In this document: positions 6,801 to 12,919 of the stretch, in pieces | Position numbering within the stretch: position 1 is the first letter of the stretch | Layout of the letters: every line of letters begins with the position of its first letter | Made by a program: the position numbers and the translations under genes | The notes under the pieces: generated by a model | The model's database searches: none | What the model was told of the DNA's origin: nothing | What the model saw: only the letters and a program-made list of their open reading frames with translations | NCBI GenBank assembly: GCA_017608775.1 | Contig: JAFCFF010000001.1 | Span: 1 to 33,248 of the forward strand | Source: Candidatus Iainarchaeum sp. | Lineage (GTDB): Archaea > Iainarchaeota > Iainarchaeia > Iainarchaeales > JAFCFF01 | Direction of reading: 5' to 3' | Length of the DNA: 33,248 nucleotides

Positions 6801-6810
6801 GTTTAAAAAA
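6801..6810 (-). promoter_or_regulatory. TATA-like box of the prenyl synthase gene
   Basis: TTTTTTAAAC on the minus strand is centred 26 bases before the ATG at 6779, which implies a leaderless transcript separate from dph6. Confidence 0.45.
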
Positions 6811-6817
6811 GTTGGGT

Positions 6818-7543
6818 TTATTTTTGAGAATGTTTGTATTTGGGTTTGAGCCTGGCTTTTTTAACAACAAGATAATGCTCAAACTCTCCCTTGCTTTTGA
6901 TTTCTTTTTCTTCAAAAACTATTTTTTTCTTGAACAACGGCATATCCAAAACAAATGTTTCTGCCTCCCCTCCCTCAAACGCGGGGTTGAAACGAAATTT
7001 TTTGCTCAAGTAAATTATTTCTTTTATATCCTCCATACCAAGAATTTTACCCAAAAACTTTGTTGGAATGCCTTGGCTTGTTATTTTTGTTAGGGTAAAT
7101 AAAAAATTGTTTGTTATAAGCTCTTGTAGGTAGCTTTCCTGGCTTTTTTTCCAGAGTGGGGAAAAAACTTCCAACCCTAGCTTATTTGCAATTTGTTTAA
7201 CCCTTTTACTTTGATATTCAGAGGCAAGGGCACCAACAGAAATTGCTTTGATCTTAAATTTGTTTTTTGCTTTTTTAACGGCTTTTTCCAAGTCCCTAAG
7301 CTCCTTTTCCTTTTCTCCTTTTGTTTTTTGGAGGATAATTGGAATATCAAGGGCTTTTTTCTGTAATTCAAGCAAACTGATGTCCGGGTTATGAAACATA
7401 AATGAAAACTCATTAATCGGTTTTATTGAAATCAGGCAAGATATGTCGTATTTTTGTTTGTTTGCCAAATAAAGAGAAAAAAGACTGTCTTTTCCTCCAG
7501 AGGAGAGACAGCCCAGCCTTGTTTTTTTGTTTTTTTGTACCAT
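6818..7543 (-). CDS. dph6: diphthine--ammonia ligase (Dph6, DUF71 family)
   Basis: This 241-residue ATP-dependent amidase performs the last step of diphthamide formation on the histidine of elongation factor 2. The adenylating PP-loop SGGKDS is at residues 15-20, and the family-specific C-terminal motif GGEAETFVLDMPLF is present near residue 200. The length fits archaeal members. The start is the ATG at 7543; extension to an upstream TTG adds only two residues. A strong TATA-like box (7563-7572) 25 bases upstream argues for the ATG and a leaderless message. The substrate, aEF-2 with its target histidine, is encoded at 18426-20609 in this window. Confidence 0.92.
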   Translation of the reverse strand: MVQKNKKTRLGCLSSGGKDSLFSLYLANKQKYDISCLISIKPINEFSFMFHNPDISLLELQKKALDIPIILQKTKGEKEKELRDLEKAVKKAKNKFKIKAISVGALASEYQSKRVKQIANKLGLEVFSPLWKKSQESYLQELITNNFLFTLTKITSQGIPTKFLGKILGMEDIKEIIYLSKKFRFNPAFEGGEAETFVLDMPLFKKKIVFEEKEIKSKGEFEHYLVVKKARLKPKYKHSQK

Positions 7544-7562
7544 AAACAAAAGCGCATAGAAA

Positions 7563-7572
7563 TTTTATAAAA
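7563..7572 (-). promoter_or_regulatory. TATA box of dph6
   Basis: TTTTATAAAA, palindromic and near consensus, is centred about 25 bases before the dph6 ATG. Confidence 0.6.
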
Positions 7573-7629
7573 TGGTTTTGTTCTTTTAAAAAAAATTTGA
7601 TTTGGATTTTTTTTCTTAGTTTGTTGTTT

Positions 7630-7670
7630 TTTTAATTTATTACAATAATGTTCTTTTAATTTATTACAAT
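7630..7670. repeat. 17-base direct repeat pair, 24-base period
   Basis: TTTTAATTTATTACAAT occurs at 7630-7646 and again at 7654-7670. The four bases before each copy match in three of four positions. Each copy contains TTATTACAAT, and in the first copy this extends to the palindrome TTATTACAATAA. The period of 24 is not a whole number of helical turns. They may be protein-binding sites or a local duplication. Confidence 0.7.
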
Positions 7671-7851
7671 TTTCTTTAAAACTTTTTAAAACAACTTTAA
7701 AAAATAAAAAAACATAAAAAAAAGATAATTTTTTGTTTTATTTTGTTTTATTAAGAAAAAGTAAACTTTTCAAACTAAAAAATAAAAAAGAGATAAATTT
7801 TCTTTTGTTTTTTTAAAAAAAAATAAAAAGCACGAAAATAAAATAGAAAGA

Positions 7852-7859
7852 TATAAAAA
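7852..7859 (+). promoter_or_regulatory. TATA-like box of the 20-codon mini-gene
   Basis: TATAAAAA predicts a start site near 7882 and a leader of about 30 bases, which would include the GGAGGTG Shine-Dalgarno sequence at 7899-7905. In such an AT-rich region, chance boxes are frequent. Confidence 0.4.
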
Positions 7860-7912
7860 GAAAGAAAAAAATATTCTAATTGTTATTTAAGTTTGTTTGG
7901 AGGTGTACATAA

Positions 7913-7975
7913 ATGGTTAAAAGAAAGAAAGCTAAGAAAAAAACAACTAAGAAAAAGAAAAAGAGAAGGAGATAG
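7913..7975 (+). CDS. 20-residue lysine/arginine-rich mini-protein
   Basis: An ATG at 7913 opens a 20-codon frame ending in TAG. Its product has 11 Lys and 4 Arg among 20 residues, plus Thr-Thr, Ala and Val, and it ends in Arg-Arg-Arg. It has the best Shine-Dalgarno site of the region, GGAGGTG at 7899-7905, seven bases before the ATG. An upstream TATA-like box (7852-7859) and a downstream hairpin with a T tract (7983-8012 onward) make a complete transcription unit. The size and charge resemble tiny ribosomal proteins of the eL41 kind, or a detached nucleic-acid-binding tail, but I see no true match to eL41. The product would bind RNA or DNA by charge. The A-rich background could produce Lys codons by chance, but the perfect ribosome-binding site argues for translation. 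Confidence 0.6.
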   Translation: MVKRKKAKKKTTKKKKKRRR

Positions 7976-7982
7976 ATAAATT

Positions 7983-8012
7983 AAAAACTCGATGAAAAGA
8001 TTGAGAGTTTTT
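7983..8012 (+). terminator. hairpin plus T-rich tract after the mini-gene
   Basis: AAAAACTC (7983-7990) pairs perfectly with GAGTTTTT (8005-8012) across a 14-base loop. It is followed by a nearly pure T/G and T/A stretch to about 8104 with several T5-T6 runs, including a repeated CTTTGTTTTTTATT. T runs on the non-template strand terminate archaeal transcription. Confidence 0.55.
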
Positions 8013-8110
8013 GTTTGTTTTATCTACCTTTGTTTTTTATTCTTTGTTTTTTATTTTATATTTTTCTTTTTTATTCTTTTCCTATATTTTTGTTTTGTTT
8101 TTGGGAAAAC

Positions 8111-8118
8111 ATAAAAAG
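8111..8118 (+). promoter_or_regulatory. TATA-like box of taw1
   Basis: ATAAAAAG is centred about 27 bases before the ATG at 8141, which supports that start over the internal Met15. Confidence 0.5.
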
Positions 8119-8140
8119 AGTTGTTAAGAATTAAGCTAAT

Positions 8141-9238
8141 ATGGGAATAGGTTTTGAGGAGTTAAAAAAACGAAGGAAAAAAATGAACATTTTTGAGATT
8201 GACTTTCCTGAGGAAAAAAGAATTGAGGATGTGAAAAAAAAGCAGAGACTAAGTTTGCCTGATTTTGTTTTCAACGAGTTCAAGAAAAAACAGTATGGAA
8301 TATACGGTCATTCCGGGGTTCAGATTTGTGAATGGACTAAAAAGGCAATAAGAAATAAGGGGGTTTGTTACAAGCAGAGGTTTTATGGGATTGACTGTCA
8401 TAGATGTATGCAAATGTCCCCGGCAATTGCTTGGTGTCAGGAAAACTGTATTTATTGCTGGAGACCAATGGAGTTTATGAAAAAAACAAGCTTTGGGAAA
8501 AAAGAGGTTGATCCCCCAGAAAATATCATAAGAGCATTAATTCCACTAAGAAGGCAGCTTCTTTCCGGGTTTAAGGGAAACGAAAAAATAAATAAGACTC
8601 TTTTCAAGGAGGCATATGAAAAATTTCCTAGCCACTGGGCAATAAGCCTGTCTGGAGAACCAACTCTCTATCCCTATTTGCCAGAAATGATAAAAACTTT
8701 GAAAAAACATCCAGAAGTAAAGAGTGTTTTTCTTGTCACAAACGGACAAGAACCAAAGATGTTAGAAAAGCTGTGGAAGGAAAACGCCTTACCAACCCAG
8801 CTTTATCTAAGCTTTGAGGCCTCCAACAAAAAGTTGTTTGAGACGATAAATAAACCTGTCTACAAAGATGCGTGGAAAAGAATTTTGAAAAGCCTGGAGC
8901 TTGTGAAAAGGCTTCCATGCAGAAGAGTCATAAGATATACCCTAATTAGTGGAATTAACGATAAATTTGTTGGGGAAACAGCAAAGCTGCTGAGGAAGAC
9001 CAGGGCAGACTTTATCGAGGTTAAGGCATATATGTTTCTTGGTTTTTCTAGAAAAAGACTAATGAAAGAGAATATGCCGACATATAGAGAGGTGCTTGGG
9101 TTTTCAAAAAAGCTAGAAAAGGCCATGCCAGAATATAGGATTATAGATAAGCAGAGAGACTCAAGAATTGTTCTTTTAAGATATGATAGGTCAAGATATG
9201 AAAATATCATAAAAGGGAAAAAACAGGGAAAAACCTGA
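8141..9238 (+). CDS. taw1: tRNA 4-demethylwyosine synthase (Taw1/TYW1)
   Basis: This 365-residue radical SAM enzyme condenses N1-methylguanosine-37 of tRNA-Phe with pyruvate carbons to form the tricyclic wyosine base. The radical SAM cysteines are C99, C103 and C106 (CQENCIYC followed by WRP). A second cluster is indicated by C63, C76 and C89. The spacings 13, 13, 10, 4 and 3 between these six cysteines equal those of the Methanocaldococcus enzyme (26, 39, 52, 62, 66, 69). SLSGEPTLYPYLPE near residue 168 and VTNGQEP are further family motifs. Relative to that enzyme, the N-terminus has about 37 extra residues. M15 is an alternative start, but the TATA box fits 8141. It stands alone as a single gene. 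Confidence 0.95.
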   Translation: MGIGFEELKKRRKKMNIFEIDFPEEKRIEDVKKKQRLSLPDFVFNEFKKKQYGIYGHSGVQICEWTKKAIRNKGVCYKQRFYGIDCHRCMQMSPAIAWCQENCIYCWRPMEFMKKTSFGKKEVDPPENIIRALIPLRRQLLSGFKGNEKINKTLFKEAYEKFPSHWAISLSGEPTLYPYLPEMIKTLKKHPEVKSVFLVTNGQEPKMLEKLWKENALPTQLYLSFEASNKKLFETINKPVYKDAWKRILKSLELVKRLPCRRVIRYTLISGINDKFVGETAKLLRKTRADFIEVKAYMFLGFSRKRLMKENMPTYREVLGFSKKLEKAMPEYRIIDKQRDSRIVLLRYDRSRYENIIKGKKQGKT

Positions 9239-9256
9239 AAAACAGCTGATTTTTAA

Positions 9257-9280
9257 GGGAAAGGATTTTAAAATTTTCCC
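9257..9280. promoter_or_regulatory. 24-base imperfect palindrome upstream of the RNA polymerase operon promoter
   Basis: GGGAAA (9257-9262) and TTTCCC (9275-9280) flank GG plus the palindrome ATTTTAAAAT. The element ends five bases before the TATA-like box at 9285, the place where archaeal activators or repressors often bind. It could also be the terminator hairpin of taw1, which ends at 9238. Confidence 0.4.
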
Positions 9281-9284
9281 AACG

Positions 9285-9292
9285 TTATAAAC
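9285..9292 (+). promoter_or_regulatory. TATA-like box of the rpoH-rpoA2 operon
   Basis: TTATAAAC is centred near 9288, which predicts a start site about 9315 and a leader of roughly 12 bases that carries the AGGTG site of rpoH. Confidence 0.5.
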
Positions 9293-9326
9293 ATAGAGAA
9301 CAGCTATTTTTTGGCAAGGTGTGTTG

Positions 9327-9551
9327 ATGGAAGAGCTGAAGCATATATATGTTCCAAAACATAGGCTTTTAAACGAGGAAGAGAAAAAAAAGGTTATAAA
9401 AAAGTATGGTGGAATAAGCCTTTTTCCAAAGATAAAAAGAAATGACCCGGCAATAAAACATCTTAAGACAAAGCCAGGAAATATGATAGAAATAGAGAGG
9501 GAAAGCCCTACCGCAAAAAAAACAAGCTATTATAGAATAGTTGTTGTTTAG
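9327..9551 (+). CDS. rpoH: RNA polymerase subunit H (RpoH/Rpo5)
   Basis: This 74-residue subunit corresponds to the C-terminal domain of eukaryotic Rpb5. It carries HIYVPKHRLL near the start, PKIKRNDPAIKHL in the middle, and KPGNMIEIERESPTAKKTSYYRIVV at the end, all matching the archaeal H subunit. It sits in the lower jaw of the enzyme near downstream DNA. Two in-frame codons upstream (GTG 9321, TTG 9324) are possible starts. I prefer ATG 9327 because AGGTG at 9317-9321 then has a normal spacing. It is the first gene of the polymerase operon, as in most archaea. Confidence 0.93.
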   Translation: MEELKHIYVPKHRLLNEEEKKKVIKKYGGISLFPKIKRNDPAIKHLKTKPGNMIEIERESPTAKKTSYYRIVVV

Positions 9552-9603
9552 TTTATTGAAATTTTAGGCTTGTGTGCTGTTCTCTGCTGGAAAGGAGATT
9601 TAA

Positions 9604-11058
9604 ATGAGAGAGCTTCTTAACCTGAAAAAAGGTAGCTATGTTGACCAGATTATAGATTCATATAACTATTTTTTGGAAAAAAGCATTCAAGAAGTTATAG
9701 AAGAAAATAAACTCATTGTACCTAAAACAGAAGATATTAGGGTTGAGCTAGGCAGGATGGAAATAACAAAACCCAGGATTATTGAGGCCGACGGCTCCCC
9801 AAGAAAGGAGTTTTATCCCATGGAGGCAAGACTCCGAGACAGGAACTACTCAGGACAGATTTTTGTTGAGATGAAACTTTTTAGAAGAGACATTGAACAG
9901 GATTTGAGGATGACAAACATAGGAGAGTTACCTATAATGTTGAAGAGCAAGAAATGTTGGCTTTATGGTTTGTCTGAGGAGGAGTTGGTTGAAAGGGGAG
10001 AAGATGCCTTAGATCCCGGAGGCTACTTTATCATAAATGGTGTTGAAAAAGCGCTGACAACACAGGAGGCAATTGTAAGTAACAGGGTCTTACTTTCAGA
10101 GGCCTTGAAGGGGCATGTTGCCGAAACAATAAGCATAAAGGGAGCGTTTAGGGGGAAGGTAAGGCTGGAAAGAAGCAAAGATGGAATGCTTTACATAACC
10201 TTTCCTGCTTCCCCAAGAAGACTTAAGTTTATAACTCTTATAAAAGCCCTTGGAATGAAAAGCGATCAGGAGATACTAAGGGGGTTTGGGGATCTGGAAG
10301 AGCTAAGAAACGACATTCTCCTTAACCTGGAACAAAACGATATTGAAAGGGAGAGAGATGCCTTAGATGTCATAGGAAGATATGTTGCACCTGGCCAGCT
10401 TATAGATTATAGATTAAGAAGGGCACAGGAGATTATCGATAGCTATCTTCTTCCACACATAGGACAACAGCCAAGAGACAGGCTTGCCAAGGCTTTTTTC
10501 CTTATTACAATGGCTGAAAAGGTTGTTGAGTATGCCTATGGGTATAGAAAGGCAGATGACAAGGACAACTACATGAATAAAAGGCTGGAGTTGGCCGGGA
10601 AGTTGATGGAACATCTGTTTAGATATGCCTTCAAAAACTTTGTCAAAGACATAAAATTTCAGATTGATAGAATGGTTGTAAGAAGAAGGGGAGTAAACAT
10701 AAATACCATAGTAAGACCAGGTGCTCTAACCGAGAGAATAATGTCTGCAATGGCAACAGGTACTTGGGTAAATAACGTAACAGGCGTTAGCAAGTATATG
10801 GACAGGGAAAACTATGTCTCTGCCTTAGCAGATCTAAGAAGGCTTAAATCTCCGTTGGACACAGGAAAAGAAATATACGAGGCAAGGGATGTTCACGGCA
10901 CCTACTGGGGAAAAATATGCCCTATTCACTCTCCTGAGGGCCCTCCTGCAGGCCTTGTAAAATACCTGGCGATAAATGCAGAGGTCACAACCGACATCGA
11001 TCCAGATACGATAGAAAAGTTTTTGTTAAGGGAGGGAGTAAGTCTGAAAAAGAAATGA
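9604..11058 (+). CDS. rpoB2: RNA polymerase subunit B'' (N-terminal half of B)
   Basis: This 484-residue subunit forms the protrusion and lobe side of the second-largest subunit. Typical stretches are PMEARLRDRNYSGQIF, GELPIMLKSKKCWL, DPGGYFIINGVEKAL and HSPEGPPAGLVKYLAINA near the C-terminus. It ends after the region where split-B archaea break the gene. AAGGAG at 9592-9597 lies six bases before the ATG. The next gene, rpoB1, starts 28 bases after the stop. A split B subunit is found in several archaeal lineages, including many methanogens and halophiles, so it restricts but does not settle taxonomy. Confidence 0.96.
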   Translation: MRELLNLKKGSYVDQIIDSYNYFLEKSIQEVIEENKLIVPKTEDIRVELGRMEITKPRIIEADGSPRKEFYPMEARLRDRNYSGQIFVEMKLFRRDIEQDLRMTNIGELPIMLKSKKCWLYGLSEEELVERGEDALDPGGYFIINGVEKALTTQEAIVSNRVLLSEALKGHVAETISIKGAFRGKVRLERSKDGMLYITFPASPRRLKFITLIKALGMKSDQEILRGFGDLEELRNDILLNLEQNDIERERDALDVIGRYVAPGQLIDYRLRRAQEIIDSYLLPHIGQQPRDRLAKAFFLITMAEKVVEYAYGYRKADDKDNYMNKRLELAGKLMEHLFRYAFKNFVKDIKFQIDRMVVRRRGVNINTIVRPGALTERIMSAMATGTWVNNVTGVSKYMDRENYVSALADLRRLKSPLDTGKEIYEARDVHGTYWGKICPIHSPEGPPAGLVKYLAINAEVTTDIDPDTIEKFLLREGVSLKKK

Positions 11059-11086
11059 GAGGAAAAAGTGGGAAAATGGTGGAAAG

Positions 11087-12901
11087 ATGAAAAACTTAGC
11101 AAAGATTTATGTTAACGGAAAGCTTATTGGTTTTCATGAAAAACCATTGGAGCTGAGGGAAAAATTCATAAACATGAGAAGACAGGGAAAAATTGCTAAT
11201 GGGATAAGTATTTCCTACGATGACTTCACAAACGAAATTTATGTAAACACCGAGGGGGGAAGGCTCTTACGTCCAGTCATTGTTGTAAAAAGAGGGAGAA
11301 GTCTTCTGACAAATGAGCTAAAAGAAAAGGTTTTAAAAGGAGAGATTTCCTGGGAAGAACTTGTAAAAAAAGGAGTTATAGAATACCTGGACACAGAAGA
11401 AGAGGAAAATGCCTTGATTGCACTAGATGAAAAAGAACTAACAAACAAACACACACATCTGGAAATAGATGGTTTGGGCCTGCTTGGGCTAATGGCAGGA
11501 ATGATTCCGTTTGTTGAGCATAATCAGCCCTATAGGTCTGCCCAGGGCGCAAAGATGTTTAAACAGGGGCTGGGAATTCCGGGAACCAACCATTGTCTAA
11601 GAACAGATACTGAAAGCTACTTGCTTTGGTACCCACAAAAAACCATTGTAAAAACAAAGATAACAGACGCCCTGAAAATAGATGAAAGACCATTTATGCA
11701 GAACTTTGTTGTTGCGATTATTCCTTATTACGGATATAACGCCTTAGACGCCTTGGTTATAAGCAGGGGCGCTGTTCAAAGAGGGCTTGGGAGAGCAAGT
11801 TACTTTAGAACATATTCTGTTGGTGAATATCACTATCCCGGAGGACAGAGAGATAAGTTTGAAATTCCTGATGAGAGTGTGGAGGGATACCTGGGTGAGG
11901 AGCTTTACTCAAAACTTGGCGAAGATGGCCTGGCAGAACCCGAGACAAAGGTGGAGGAAGGGGAAGCAATGATAGGAAGAACAAGTCCTCCTAAGTTTAT
12001 TGAGGAGATTACTGAGTTTGGGGTGATAAAGGAAAAAAGAATTGATAACAGCGTTACGGTTCCAAAGGGAAAATCCGGCTTTGTTGACAAAGTTTTCATA
12101 ACTGAGGGACCAAACGGAGAAAGGCTTGTCAAGGTTAGGATTAGAAGCGATAAAATTCCTGAGATTGGGGATAAGTTTTCATCAAGACATGGTCAAAAAG
12201 GAGTTGTTGGTTTGGTTGTTCCTGATGAGGACATGCCATTCAACGAACAGGGAATAAGGCCTGACTTGATAATCAACCCACATGCAATTCCATCAAGAAT
12301 GACTTTGGGGCATGTTCTTGAGATGTTGGTAGGACTGCTTGGCACAGAAAAAGGAGAAATCATTGATGGGAGTGCCTTTCAGGAAAACAGCTATGAAAAA
12401 TTTGGTGAAATGATTGAGAAAATAGGTTATAGAAAAGATGGAAAACAAGTATTTTATGATGGAATAACAGGAGAAAAATTCGAGGGATTGGTCTTCCAGG
12501 GAATTATAAGCTATAGAAGACTTTATCACATTGTTTCAAACAAGTTGCAATACAGGGCAAAAGGACCTGTACAGCTCTTGACAAGACAGCCAACAGAGGG
12601 AAAGGCTAAGGAAGGAGGCCTAAGGCTAGGGGAGATGGAAGTTGAGGCATTTATAGGACATGGTGCTTCGCTCTTGCTCTATGAAAAAATGGTTGAGGAC
12701 TCTGATAAGGTAAGGCTTTATTTTTGTGAAAAGTGTGGCTTGGTGGCAATAAAGGACAGAATAAGGGGAAAAATTTACTGTGAGGCCTGTAAGTCAAACA
12801 AGGTTGTTCCAATAAGCACAAACTATTCTTTCAAGCTGCTTTTACAGGTTTTACTTTCAATGGGAATATATCCAAAAGTGAAAGTAGGTGAGGTTGTATA
12901 A
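11087..12901 (+). CDS. rpoB1: RNA polymerase subunit B' (C-terminal half of B)
   Basis: This 604-residue subunit carries the catalytic side of the B subunit. The nucleotide and wall regions are recognisable: HNQPYRSAQGAKMFKQ, GDKFSSRHGQKGVVG (switch and active-centre lysines), INPHAIPSRMTLGH, and RQPTEGKAKEGGLRLGEME. Near the end, a zinc site is formed by C547, C550, C565 and C568. GGTGG at 11078-11082 is the ribosome-binding site. No deletion of a catalytic segment is apparent. It sits in the same operon as rpoB2 and rpoA1. Confidence 0.97.
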   Translation: MKNLAKIYVNGKLIGFHEKPLELREKFINMRRQGKIANGISISYDDFTNEIYVNTEGGRLLRPVIVVKRGRSLLTNELKEKVLKGEISWEELVKKGVIEYLDTEEEENALIALDEKELTNKHTHLEIDGLGLLGLMAGMIPFVEHNQPYRSAQGAKMFKQGLGIPGTNHCLRTDTESYLLWYPQKTIVKTKITDALKIDERPFMQNFVVAIIPYYGYNALDALVISRGAVQRGLGRASYFRTYSVGEYHYPGGQRDKFEIPDESVEGYLGEELYSKLGEDGLAEPETKVEEGEAMIGRTSPPKFIEEITEFGVIKEKRIDNSVTVPKGKSGFVDKVFITEGPNGERLVKVRIRSDKIPEIGDKFSSRHGQKGVVGLVVPDEDMPFNEQGIRPDLIINPHAIPSRMTLGHVLEMLVGLLGTEKGEIIDGSAFQENSYEKFGEMIEKIGYRKDGKQVFYDGITGEKFEGLVFQGIISYRRLYHIVSNKLQYRAKGPVQLLTRQPTEGKAKEGGLRLGEMEVEAFIGHGASLLLYEKMVEDSDKVRLYFCEKCGLVAIKDRIRGKIYCEACKSNKVVPISTNYSFKLLLQVLLSMGIYPKVKVGEVV

Positions 12902-12919
12902 AATAAAAAGTGAGGGAAG

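Larger units (their letters stand above)
7544..7912. other. very AT-rich gap between dph6 and the mini-gene
   Basis: This 369-base stretch is almost entirely A and T with long homopolymer runs. Visible content is the dph6 promoter at its left end, an inverted repeat AAAAAAAAT (7588-7596) and ATTTTTTTT (7606-7614), a pair of 17-base direct repeats, a repeated TTTTGTTTTAT tract (about 7732-7752), and the mini-gene promoter and Shine-Dalgarno site at the right end. I see no tRNA and no ORF of convincing length. It could be regulatory, structural, or simply unconstrained. Confidence 0.6.

Noticed and set aside
7630..7670. Direct repeats as a CRISPR array
   Set aside because: There are only two 17-base copies with a 7-base spacer and no cas genes; the array geometry does not fit.
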